Source: Vespa crabro
Lineage: Eukaryota > Arthropoda > Insecta > Hymenoptera > Vespidae
Assembly (NCBI RefSeq): GCF_910589235.1
Contig: NC_060970.1
Location: forward strand, 4,520,987-4,584,986
Direction: 5' to 3'
DNA length: 64,000 nt
The notes under the pieces are model-generated. The model saw nothing but the letters and a program-made list of their open reading frames with translations. It made no database searches and had not been told where the DNA came from. Shown piece after piece: positions 25,682-37,554 of the stretch. Numbering within the stretch: the stretch's first letter is position 1; each line of letters begins with the position of its first letter. Position numbers and translations under genes: made by a program.

Positions 25682-28431
25682 TTCTTACCAATTCCGAGTG
25701 TTCCACCCCTTTTCTAATAATCGAACACACTACAATTTCTACGCCCTTCGTTTTCGTTTCCTTTCAAATGAGAGAAAGAAGAGAAGAAAAAAAAAAAAAA
25801 AAAGAAAAGAAAAAAGAGAAAAAAGAAAAAGAGAGAGGATAAAAAAGTCGGATGGAATCAAAAAGTTTGATATTTCGTTCATTCGCGATTTATATCAGTG
25901 TTTCGTACGTTCCTTACTAAAACGATCCCTGTAGTAGGGAGTAGGAATGGAGGGGAAAAGAAGAAAGAGTGAAAGAGGGCAACGGGCGTCTCTATTTCAT
26001 AGAACTCCCACGGTTTCGCGGCACGCGATGCAACTACTTCTTTCCTTTTCCTTCTTTCTTTTTCTCTTTCTCTGTCTTTCTCTCTCTCTCTTTCTGTCTC
26101 TATCTTTCCTTCTTTTTAAAACCACCCTCCGTGAATTTTCTTAGCATTGCCAACAAAGGAAGGCACGATTCGTGCCACGAACGTTACGAAAGGGCCAAGG
26201 GATACCTATGTACTCTCTATGAGAGGGCAAGGGTCGTAGGTGGGAGTAGGAGGGGGAGAGGAAGAGGGGTTGAGAGGAGTGGATTTGTGGGATAGGGTGG
26301 AATGAGGGGTGCTGTGGGTAGTATTGAGGTGGAGGTTTGGGGTGGGAGGTCGGCGACGATGATGAAGACGATCGTGTTCGCTTAGAGGTCGCCTATCTTA
26401 AATCATCCTTTAAGTGGCTGGTACCTATTATCTTCTTATATACGCTTGTATTATCTTACAATGTCTTCCTTTCCCCTCGGTACCCCACTCTAACCATGCT
26501 CAAGGATCGAGCGTGCCCTTCCACCATGCATAAATCATCGACATGACGGTAGAGCAATAAAATGTTCTCCTATAACGGTTAGGCGTCGTATTAAAACGAA
26601 AAAGGCAAAAAAAAAAAGAAAAAGAAAAGATTTAACGTGATATTTAACGTGAAAATTTATTTCTACGATTCGATCGCGTTGATTTTTCCATTAATGGATT
26701 ACGATAAATGGACAGATAAGGAGGATAGATAAGATGGGGGATAGTTTACTTACGTTTTTTGCGATATTTATATTCCCTAGAGAAATCCGAGAGTAAAAAA
26801 ACAAAAAAAAAGAAAAAAAAAAAATAAAAGAATAAGTCAAATACGAATAGGATAAAATACATTAATCTTGCAATATCGTAAGTGTATTATTTCTGCGAGT
26901 ACGTCAATCGACCAAGTAGGGACAAATGGAGAAAGAAAGAGAGAGAGAGAGAGGAAAGAGATGTGAAAGAGTATAAGAGAAAAAGAGTCGAGGAATAACG
27001 TGGGCGCTAAAATGAGAACAGAATGAATCGTGACTCGCATGGTATATACCGTGGTCCAGCACGGGGATCCTTTTAATTCGCAAGTCGAACGGCCAATCCT
27101 ACTGTAGAATATGGACAATTCCATTTGGCCGATAGCCGCGAGTCCGTACTTCTCGAGAGAAAGAGAGAGAGAAAGAGTAGTGGGAGGATAGAAAAAGTAA
27201 GAGAGGATAAAGATAGGAATGAACAGAAACGATTCCCTCCCGCCCGCCAACCCCCCCTCCTCCCACCCGTAGAAGAATATAAAGAGATGAAAAGTGACGA
27301 GATATAGAAAGAGATGGGGAAAAAGGGACGAAGAGAGAAATGAGAAGGAATTTACGTTGCGGTCCGAATGACAGAGACTACTAATACTACTATCCTACGA
27401 AAAATGATTCATCCTTATAGGCACGAATTATTATTAAAAGGTAAAACGACAAACGTTAAAAAGATTTAATACAATTCGTTAATGGAGGTTCGAACTTTCT
27501 AAAGGACCTTGTCACTGAGAGTAAAAGAGAGTGCCGATGATCACGAGATGAAATAATGAGGATAGAGTAAAAGAAAGATTATTCATGTTTGATTCGTACA
27601 AAAAAAAAAAAAAGACAGAGAGAGAGAGAGAGAAAAGAAAAAGAAAGGAAAGAAAAGAAAAGTTGAAACGAGAGATAATCGAAAGAGGGTGGAAGGGAGA
27701 AAGAAAAAGAGAGAGAGAGAGAGAGAGAGAAAGAAAGAAAGAAAGTGAGATACCTACTGAAGCATCATCGAAGTAGATAGTCCCTCTGAACATAGACGAA
27801 CACCTTTGCTCGGTATGCTTCTCTGTACGATGAGGGAAAGCAAGCACACGACGCAGGCCTTAATAACTCATGGATTGGATATGCGCGTTATTGAGCGGCT
27901 CGTTAGAATCCGGGTATTATCGGTCGGACGACCAGCATGGATATTCGAGGAGAACGTACACGCGACCGTTATCATCGTTTTGCTCTCCCCCCCCTCTCTC
28001 TCTCTCTCTCTATCTTGTCATCCCTTCTAAGATCAAAACATTAATATTAATATTTCCTAAATATATGATCATTTTTATTAATTATATTATATCATAATGA
28101 TTCGAGGTTTGATGATGAATGCATGAAAAAGAGAAAAAGGATGAAAAAAAGAAAAGGAAAAATAAAAAGAAACGTAGAGAGAAAAGAAAAGACAAAAAAA
28201 AGAAGCACGGCTCGTATGTTACTGTTATAACAAGAATCACGTTGATTCATATACCATCAATATCTCAGTAACAGGTAACGCATTAAGAATCGAAAAAGTA
28301 TTTCTTCAGGAGTAACACTCGGTCAGTAAGTAGTTAACCATCTCCTTTCCTTCATTTATATCAGGCTTTACACCATCGTTCATCGGCTCGATCCTGTTCT
28401 CTCGGCAGACCGCGATCAATCACTCGTGACT

Positions 28432-28474
28432 CGCGTTAACGCGCTTTAAGCGCGTAGCCCGTAACCCCGGGGTT
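28432..28474. other. Three palindromes in 43 bp
   Basis: CGCGTTAACGCG (28432-28443, perfect); CGCGCTTTAAGCGCG (28440-28454, 7-bp arms around one base, sharing CGCG with the first); AACCCCGGGGTT (28463-28474, perfect). They lie in a microsatellite-free CpG-rich patch. Dyads like these can be dimeric factor sites; no factor is assigned. Confidence 0.6.
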
Positions 28475-28631
28475 GGTGGTGGTGGTGGGGTGCTAAGTAT
28501 TCATTATTGAAGGGACACCCGATAGGAGAGCTCTCGCTTGTCGATACGCCTCGTAGATGGACGGCCCCTGCGCTGCCGATCGCACTTTGCTGCATCACAC
28601 GTACACAGATACGTATATACACGTATAGATA

Positions 28632-28663
<32 letters not shown>

Positions 28664-29635
28664 GGAGGACATATACACGGACACATCGAACAACGGCAAA
28701 TTCCAAACGCGAGTTCGACACTACCTACCTACCATTTGCCTTTGCTGAATCATCGATTTCTCCTTCAATGGATTCCATTTTCTCGATCGAGCCATCACGA
28801 TCCCTTATCTATCGATTATCCGATACGTCGATCTGCCCATTAAACGAAGAATTTCATTTCAAGTTATTATTCTAAAGCCCCTCATCGGGTTGTCAGTTTA
28901 ATTAATTAAATCACGATCGATTTGATCTGATGATTGTTGGTATGTTAAAATGAAATATCATTTCTTCGTATTCGCAATAAGAGGGAAATTAATTTCTATT
29001 TATTCAAAGAAATAATACACTCTTTAGCTATAAGTATTCATTGCCAAAGGAATTATTACCAAATTCCGCAACTGGCTTTTAATATCTCTCTTATCTCAAA
29101 ACGGAAAACAAGTCGATTACGAGTCGTCTCCGATTAACATTTTTATTTAGTTCAATCCATCGGGTCGGGGGCTAATCGTTATCTAAAACTTAACGTAGAT
29201 ATTTTCGTTTCTTCCTCGTTTATACGAGCGCGGTGCTCCACGTAAAAATTACACGAATATTCAAACTTGTTGCGATATGTATATATGTGTTTGTGCGTGT
29301 GTGTAGGGCAGAGATAAAGAAAGAAAGAGAGAGAGAAAGAGATAGAGAATGCGCACGCGTGCACTAAGCGCCGCGTTCGTTCATTCGCACGTAATTCTCG
29401 TTTCCTTTGCAGTAAGAACGACAAACTATTTATTTACATTACGTCCGCGCATCTGGGCGTATTAAGTCGAAAACAGTGCGGCTTCTTCTTCCATTGGAAT
29501 AAGAGAGAGAGAGAAAGAGAGAGGAGAGAGAGAGATAAACGCTTTGCGCTCGTAAAATCGTGCACGCTCGTGCGTCACGTGGATGTGGTTTTGTTTAGCT
29601 TTTGCTGCTATATCTCCCACGCTGTGCGATAGTAG

Positions 29636-29670
<35 letters not shown>

Positions 29671-29732
29671 ATCTCTTTTCTCCTGTGTCTCCTATCTTCT
29701 TTCTTCCTCGTAAAGAGAGAAAGAGAGAAACT

Positions 29733-29778
<46 letters not shown>

Positions 29779-30007
29779 CGTAACGTATACGTTGGTTGGA
29801 CCAACGCTGTTTCTCCTTTTCACCCTCCTCTCTCTCTCTCTCTCTCTCACTCTCTGTCTCTGTCTGTCTATCTATCTGTCTTCTCTCTTTCTCTTTTTTA
29901 TAGCTCGAAGCATTATAAATTCAAGCAAAGCACGCGTCCTCGCGCGTGCGAGATAAAAAGCAAACGAGAAGCCTGTTCTTTTTTCTTTTTGTCTCTCTTT
30001 TTCTTTT

Positions 30008-30047
<40 letters not shown>

Positions 30048-30743
30048 TTCTTCACTGAAGTTTCTCTATTTATTATCAAATTTCTTTATGGGTTTTACAA
30101 GCCTGTCAACGAAATACCGTGGCTCGGTGTAACTACCGTACCAGGATAACCATTAACCCTACCTATGTATGTTCGTTTAGGAAACACCATACTTCCTCTC
30201 TCTCTCTCTCTCTATTTCTCTCTCTTTTTTTTTCTCATGGTGACCACGGTTCGTTCATACGGTAATAACAGGACACGCACGATCGAAGCGAACGATGTTT
30301 ACAGCTAAAGCGAGCATTTACCTGTGTGTCCTGGTCGAAGCTACGGCGGAAGAGAAAGAGAAAGAAAAAGAGAGATAGATAGTTAGAGAGAAAGAGAGAG
30401 AGAGAGAGAGAAAATGAGAGAGCGGGTGGTGTCTGAGATTTTTACGACGAGCCACGTGTCACTGGGGACTTGCCAGCGATAAAACTTTACCTCCCACGAT
30501 CATCCCTTTTTTGCTCCCTTGGGATTAAACTTTCAATGAATCGTGAATTTTCGTTATACGTTTGAAATATACGCTTGTGTAGAAGTAGTTGTTATTTTAA
30601 TATTTAAACCGCAATGTTACACAACTACTTACGTTCGCAACTTGGTTAAAAATCATTTCAATATAACATCGAATGAGAAAGGACGTAAATGATCTTGCTT
30701 TGCATGTTTGTTATTTCTATCTCTTTCTCTCATTCTATCTCTA

Positions 30744-30744
<1 letters not shown>

Positions 30745-30800
<56 letters not shown>
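30745..30800. repeat. (CT)28 microsatellite
   Basis: 56 bp of perfect CT. Confidence 0.95.
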
Positions 30801-30802
<2 letters not shown>

Positions 30803-30891
30803 CTACGCTCATCTTCGCGTAATGCTTGTCCACAGCCAATCGAGGGATAACGAAAGGCGTTATCTATGAACGACAACTCGATTCGCGAAAC

Positions 30892-30922
30892 ACGAACGAA
30901 CGAACGAACGAACGAACGAACG
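30892..30922. repeat. (CGAA)n microsatellite
   Basis: About 8 units. A sister array of the same unit is at 18487-18512. Confidence 0.92.
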
Positions 30923-31131
30923 ACCGCCGACAGTCGCGTGCTCGCATTTTCGTTATCGCCGACGATCTGCGTTTACTCCCGTCTGCCATCGTCCACTCCT
31001 CTCCTCTTACCCTCCTCTCTTTTCACTCGGCACTCTTTCTCCCTCTTTATCCCTATCACCACGAAAACTCGTAGCACTTCCATTACACGTGTCCACATCG
31101 ATGCACACGCAATAGAAGACGACGAACTTTC

Positions 31132-31189
<58 letters not shown>

Positions 31190-31495
31190 TTCTCTTTCTC
31201 TGTTTCTCTTTCGTTCAGACTCATTTTTTTTCGGTACTGGTGGGCTAGAATAAAGTGACCAACGAGCTGGCAGTTCGACGGCCTCGAGAAAGGAACGACG
31301 GCGTGGTTCGACGAATGACAGCGACTGGACACACTCGTTTTATAGGGCGGACGGATGTCAATTATATTCCACGGTGCGTGCGTGGGTGGGTGGGATATGG
31401 GTTTGATGAAAGGAGCAAAAGAGAGAGAGAGAGAGAAAAGAGGGATTTATGATCGATACGAATGTGTATATACATGTATATATACATATACATAT

Positions 31496-31527
<32 letters not shown>

Positions 31528-31689
31528 TTTCCTGGTAAAGGTTGTGTGTCCCTACGCGTAGTTCGAACACATTTTCTCTCTCTTGTATGTGTGTGATTGA
31601 TAGACCGATACAAGCCTCTCTACGGTGGAACGTGCGTCGATATTTCGACGCTATGAAAATTTTATTAGCGGGCGTCATATAATGATATA

Positions 31690-31900
31690 AAGGTGATGTC
31701 CGCGGTGGAGGCGGGAAACTCGTCGACACTCGTCGGGCTGTCGATTAACTTCGTTAATTATAGGACAATTAATAGTGCGCCTACACCGCCACCCTACTAT
31801 CATTCCCGGTCCCATGGTCGATGTCCGCTCTCGAAGGGAGAGGATTTTAATAATCGCCTGATCGGCTACCAAACCAAAGATCGCGTCCTTTATCTCGTTC
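31690..31900. promoter_or_regulatory. Homeodomain-site cluster, candidate enhancer
   Basis: Three TAAT-type cores within 31 bp: GATTAAC (31743-31749), TTAATTA (31754-31760) and AATTAAT (31767-31773), flanked by CpG-containing non-repetitive DNA. It lies about 400 bp upstream of the recursive-splice candidate. Such clusters are typical of developmental enhancers, but AT-rich DNA gives chance hits. Confidence 0.28.
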
Positions 31901-31906
31901 GTCGTA

Positions 31907-31938
31907 TGACTGACTGACTGACTGACTGACTGACTGAC
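31907..31938. repeat. (TGAC)8 microsatellite
   Basis: Eight perfect units, about 240 bp upstream of the recursive-splice candidate. Confidence 0.95.
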
Positions 31939-32069
31939 TAACTTTACCCACTATTTCAATTTCTAACGATTAGATATCATGAATGATTTAGATGAATATA
32001 ATTGTTGTTGTAGAGAAAAGAAATAGATCGACAAATTTTAAAGCCAAACTATAAATGGAATATTTATGA

Positions 32070-32110
<41 letters not shown>

Positions 32111-32144
32111 TTCTGTAAATACTTAATAAACATTTACAATGAGA

Positions 32145-32184
32145 TATTAATGTCTATCTCGTTTCTTTTCTGTTTCAGGTGAGT
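32145..32184 (+). promoter_or_regulatory. Recursive-splice (ratchet) point candidate
   Basis: A complete 3' splice site abuts a consensus 5' splice site. The branch-point motif TTAAT has its A at 32150. The tract 32151-32176 is 22/26 pyrimidine with no intervening AG. CAG ends at 32178, 28 nt after the branch A. GTGAGT starts at 32179. This is the layout of zero-nucleotide recursive splice sites known from very long Drosophila introns. Reading through all AGGTA and AGGTG occurrences in the giant intron, I found no other with both halves. Confidence 0.65.
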
Positions 32185-32440
32185 TGACAGAAAGAATTCG
32201 ACTCGATAATCACGGTGTGCATTCCATGTCGGAGATGGAAAGAGAAAGCGGGGCGAGTCTTGCGCCACGCGAAATTACAAATTTATCGTGGTCTTGCGGC
32301 TCTCCGGACGTGAGCGTGGGGTGTAGCTTCCATAATTAATCCCACAATTACCGATCGCCGGAGTGGTAACCGGCTCCGTAGGAAATCCGGCTCGAAGGAT
32401 TACGTCGAAGGTGAAGGAAGAGAACGAGAAGAGAGATAGA

Positions 32441-32473
<33 letters not shown>

Positions 32474-33990
32474 GTAGATAGATAGAAAGGGAGGGAGGGT
32501 ATGAGAAACTGAGGGTGGGGGGTGGGTTGTCGAAGATGGTGGTGGTAGAAGAAGGTGATAGAGAATGAGAACGATGCGGTAGAACGTAGTAAAAAAGATC
32601 TCGACGTGGTTTCCATGAAGATAGAGAAAGATAAAGAAAGAGAAAGAGATGGCAAGAGGGTGAGAGGGAGGTTGGAGAGTAAGGGGTGAAAGAGGAGAGA
32701 AGAGGAGAGGAGAAAAGGTATTACCGAATAGAAGGACGAGCATGAATTCGGCGCGAACGAGGTCGACGAGAACGAACCTGATCTCTCTCTGTCTTTCTCC
32801 CTCTGATCCGGACGAAGGGACGTTCAGGGTGTGGGTGGTAGGGGAAGAAATTCGAGTGGTAATGCACTAATCAACCCCTTGGAAGGCGGATGTATTGGCG
32901 CTATAGAGACGAGAGCGCACAGGGGTTTTGGTTATAATCGAAGGCTGCTTCGAAGGGTGGATTCGAAGGCGGTGGTTCGAGAGGGTGGTGGACATGGACG
33001 AGTACGAGAAGGGGGTAGAGGAGGGTGGAACGAAGGAAGAAAGGCGATAAGGGGGTGGAGGAGAAGAGGGTGACGGAGGCAAGCAGGCAGCTAGCTAGGC
33101 AGGCAGGCAGGCACGGACGCGAGTGAGTGCTGCTGGCTTCGGGGGATGAGGAAGAGGAGACGAAAGGAGAGAAAGAGAAAGAGAGAGAGAGAGACAGAGA
33201 GAGAAAGAGAAAGAGAGAGAGAGAGAGAGAGGGTTCGAAGCAGCAGAAGCGGTAGCGGCTTGTGCCTGTAGGACGGCACCGCGGTCGACGTCGCTGTAGC
33301 ATACACGATGTAAATTTCGCCCGCGTGTGCGGGTGCACCCTACACGATAGGGTGGAATCAAATCGATAGCAGACTAAGATATACCTATCAGTCTAATTGT
33401 CAGTACAGAAAGACTGAGAGAGACAGCGACCGCGGTATCGGAAGAACGGTGCGGCGGGCGAAGAAGAGGTGGCGGAAGGAGGGAGTGAAAGGCGCACGAT
33501 AGAGGTGGAGGAGAAGCAGCGCCGCCACCGCCGCTGCCGCTGCCGCCGCCGCCGCCGCCGTCGACGGTAGCTGAGAAGGGGTGGGATATGCCTGGCATAT
33601 AGCTTAATCACCCTCCTACCGTTCTTCAACCTCCAGCCAACCCTCTCGAACGTTGTTACCTACACCAACCCTAGCTCCTCCACGTCCTAGAGTAGCCGGC
33701 CTTCCGTCGTCCAATAATCAATAATTATACTCAAATAAAGAGAGAAGGGGATGGATGAATCGCCCAGCAAAGGGTTAGAACGAAGCGAGAGCTAGGTATC
33801 GGTATAAGATAGCGAGTGAGATGAGGATACAGAACCGGAGCTAGTACCACCTATATAAGCGAGTCCTTCTCTTCTTCCTCTTTCTATCTTTCTCTCCCTC
33901 CAAACCTCTTCCAGGTTCCTACCTCTTTCTCGTTCTCATCCACCAACCCCATACCCAACTTCCTACCTACCTCCCACCATCACGATCGCG

Positions 33991-34039
33991 ACCACCACCA
34001 CCACCACCACCACCACCACCACCACCACCACCACCACCA
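33991..34039. repeat. (ACC)16 microsatellite
   Basis: Sixteen perfect units, continued by imperfect ones. Confidence 0.95.
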
Positions 34040-34535
34040 TTACCATCACCGTCAACCACCCACCCCATCCTCCTCATCCTCGTTCGACGAGCCGCGTGTA
34101 GCCTAGGTACAGGCGAAAGCCTCGGTGCGGGTTTCTGACTTGCCTGGCTCTCTCATTCATCGAGTGATCAGGACCGTCACCACTGCGATCGGTTCTTCCA
34201 GAACAGAACCATTCCCAACCCTTTGCTTTTCCTTCCGATATGCTCTATTCGCTTCTCCAATGACTAAACACGTCGTCTTTTCTGATATCCAACGACAACG
34301 ACTCTGACTCTGTATCTTTCCGCTTCTTTGCTTTCTCTTCCCGTCAACTATTCAACTTGAGAGCTTAAAGGATAATTAACATTCAAGAAGACAAAGGGAA
34401 CAGGCATTCGGAAGATTGGTTCTTGGTATGATAATGATTGTTTGAACAGTCAAAAAGTCTCCTAACATTAACCGATTATATTCCCGACGATTGATGTAGT
34501 TCTCGTTGACGTTTTGATTTCCTCTTTTACATGTG

Positions 34536-34589
<54 letters not shown>

Positions 34590-35015
34590 TTAGATAGTTA
34601 CCATTTAAATGTTTCACAATTTGATTTGATATTTTTGTTTTCTTCCTTCCTTTTTTTTATTTTTGTTTTTTTTTTTTTTTTCCTTAAGTAATCGATAAAA
34701 GAAAGAATCGATATCGTTCCCATATTTCTGGCTTCTCAAATCTCGTGATTAATATCGCGAAATTTTCCGCGGATAGGAATATCGGGTTAGGATTAATTAC
34801 CGTAACCTGTCGAAAAAGGGGATAAAGTTTCCTAGATACGTTCCTGCAAATGAGTGTTGGGAGTGAGAAGCTCGTGGCACCGGGAGTTTCGTCGAGGGTG
34901 CTGTTTCTGAGTATCTCCTGTGTTTCTCGCACTACAGAATTCTCCTTCACTTCCCCATGGGTCTCTTCGCGCTCTAGACCGTTTCTATATCCATCTATCT
35001 ATCCTGCGCCATCAA

Positions 35016-35068
<53 letters not shown>

Positions 35069-36044
35069 ATTTGAATTTGACCAATACCTATTTCTCTTCC
35101 TTCGAAAGCGAATCGATGAGAAACAGAAGAAGCATTGTCAAACGCCAAATTGAAAATACGATCTATCCCGAAATTTCTCGCTCCTCGCCCCGTAATCCTG
35201 CTTTCCCATCCTTCTTTTCACATCGTACAGTTCCGTCTTTCTTCTTTTTTTACTCTTTTACTTTCATCTTCTATTTTTTTCCCCCATTTTTCTTTTTCCT
35301 AATGCTAATAACATTAATCCATCGAAAATCATTTATCATAACCGATGCTCATGGAGAAAGACCATATTCGTTCGTGGATTACGCATGAATCTATAAACCA
35401 AACAATCGCGATTAGCTATGGTATCCTGGAAGAGAACGATGAAACATTCATTAATTCAGATACGATAAATTATTATTCGCCATTCGTCGATCCCACGTGA
35501 TATGAATTGATGGGCGATGAAAAGTAAGTCTTAATAATTGATCGAGTTTCGGGCTTTACACCCTTTTCGAAATAGCAGAAGCAATAGCAACAGCAACAGC
35601 AACAGTAATAGCAGCAATAGTAGTATATATAACAACAGTAGCAACAGAGTAGGATCATTAGAGTAGGATCGGCAATAGCAGTACCAGCAACATACGTTTA
35701 TCTAGTGCAACCCCAGACATGTAGATGAAAGGGACGCGTCCTCGTCCCAGTTAAAGCGCTTGTAGTATGTGTTGGTGTTGGGTCATGGAACGTGCCGCGT
35801 TCACTTTCACCGAAGAACGAAAGTAAAGCTTCCTGGTTGTACCAGCAGGAAGGCGGGAGCCTGCGAAAGGGGTAAACAACATGGAACGGGAAACATACAG
35901 GCGGTCGAACGGTTACAGAAGTAGAGAGTAGAAGCGAGTGTGGACGAACGGTGATGGTGAGAAGAGAGAAGGGTGAAGGTGCGAGCGTAGTTGAAAGGAG
36001 GAGATAGGAAGGTTAAAGCAGTGAGAGAAAGAGAGAGAGAAAGT

Positions 36045-36079
<35 letters not shown>

Positions 36080-36399
36080 AGAGGGTAGTCGAGTAAGAAG
36101 GGGTGGGAGTAAGGCTGCCGGCGGTGTCTGCTTCGCCACTTCGGAAACTCTTGTAAAGTAGCGGGAACTCCGTGGCTCGCACGGAGCCCGTAAGCAGGTC
36201 AGAAACTTCTTTCGACCCTTCAACGTCTCCGACCCATCCCTTCCCTTTCTCTTCCTTTCTCTTCCTTTCTCCTTCAATCTCCTTTCTCCCTCGTCGACGT
36301 TGGTTCATGTTAAAGAGAGACTAGTGTTTCTATCTATACAACTCGGTTTTCTTTTCTCTCTTATACGAACTTCTCCTTATTCTCATTCCTCCTTCTCTT

Positions 36400-36438
36400 C
36401 CTCCTCCTCCTCCTCCTCCTCCTCCTCCTCCTCCTCCT
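36400..36438. repeat. (TCC)n microsatellite
   Basis: About 13 perfect units. Confidence 0.94.
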
Positions 36439-37512
36439 TTTCCTCCTGCTCTTCCCCCCGTCTTTTTCTTCTTCTTTAGTCTCTTATAGCGGCACTAACC
36501 GTAGCTTCATTCTATTCGTCCCACTCGTTGCGCGTAAGTACTTATCCTGTCGGGCAACTTTCGACCCAGTGGATTTCTTTCCTGGATTTAACGACTTAAC
36601 GAATTTACCAAAAACTCTAGGAGGACATTCTTGACCTTCATAAAGAAAGATGAGAGAGGGAGAGTTGCGAGAAATATCGACTAGCTTTTCGGGATAATAT
36701 ATAAGATAGTACAGGGGTAACGTTTACGATTAACTTATTTTTCACTTTGTAATTTCGAAGAAACTTTTTCTTCTTCTTTTGTCTTTCTTAATTTAAAAAA
36801 AAAAAAAAAAATGTATACCAAGGGCTAAGACCATTATACATAATCTCGTATATTTTAAAATGTATCCTCATATATCTTTCAGATTAATTTCAAATGATCC
36901 ATCTTTTTATTTCTCCTTGACAAATTTTTCGTCGCAATTACACTCGAATCTTATCGTTAGTGTGTAAACTCTGTGATATCTCGTTGCAATCGAGGGACGA
37001 TTCGACACGTGATTTTCGAGAAGGTAACGGGGTTGAACGTTGGAAAAGTAGTAGGTTCGTTCGTAACACGTGCGGGCGGACAGTCGGAGCTTGCCGTACC
37101 GATGATGGAATAAAATGAAAAAGAAAAGAAAAGAAAGAAAGAATGAAAGAAAGAAAGAAAAAAAGGAAAAGGAGAAAGAAGAAAAAGAAGCGAAAAAGAG
37201 CGAGATCGAGCGAGCAAACGAGATAGATAGATGGATAGATGGACGGATAGAATGAGAGAGAATGAGAGAAGGAGAGAGGGAGAGAGAGAAAAAAGAGGGA
37301 GAGAAAAGAGAAAAAGGTGGGAAGGAATATCCACGCGTGGACGGACGGCGATGGCTGATCCACCTTGTGTGTACCCGGCCTAACGAGGGCACTTCAAAGC
37401 GAACTGGAGCGATATTAAAATTAGAGATTCGTCATTGACGTCGCGTTCGTCTCTTCTTTTCCATCTCTCCTTTTACCATTCGTCTTTCTCTGTCTCCTCT
37501 TCGAGTGAGTAT

Positions 37513-37554
<42 letters not shown>

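Larger units (their letters stand above)
20641..28359. other. Intron block: mixed repeats
   Basis: TA (21067-21102, 21657-21705), AAT/GAT triplets (21782-21877), facing GA and CT arrays (22696-22840), GAA/GTA block (23455-23560), TTC block (24141-24230), poly(T) 24816-24922, facing GA and CT arrays (25417-25681), GA arrays at 27650-27745. Ordinary patches: 21220-21600, 22850-23140, 23580-23740, 26340-26580, 27350-27520, 27780-27980, 28210-28360. No exon seen. Confidence 0.65.
28475..32144. other. Intron block upstream of the recursive-splice candidate
   Basis: TA (28640-28663, 29737-29774), CT (29640-29667, 30010-30045, 30745-30800, 31137-31183), CGAA repeat (30892-30922), TGAC repeat (31907-31938), TA (32073-32104). 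Ordinary patches: 28500-28620, 28690-29270, 29340-29490, 30240-30350, 30430-30710, 31560-31900. No exon seen. Confidence 0.65.

Noticed and set aside
28255..28285. AACAGGTAACG as a recursive splice site
   Set aside because: No pyrimidine tract upstream.
35578..35650. AGCAAC-type repeat as a second Gln-rich exon
   Set aside because: Contains in-frame stops (TAG, TAA) in the Gln frame and no splice sites.
36530..36545. GTAAGT near 36536 as a donor
   Set aside because: Preceding base is C, and no exon-like sequence precedes it.
37495..37515. Second recursive splice site (pyrimidine tract then GTGAGT)
   Set aside because: The bases before GTGAGT are CGA, not AG, so no acceptor is present.
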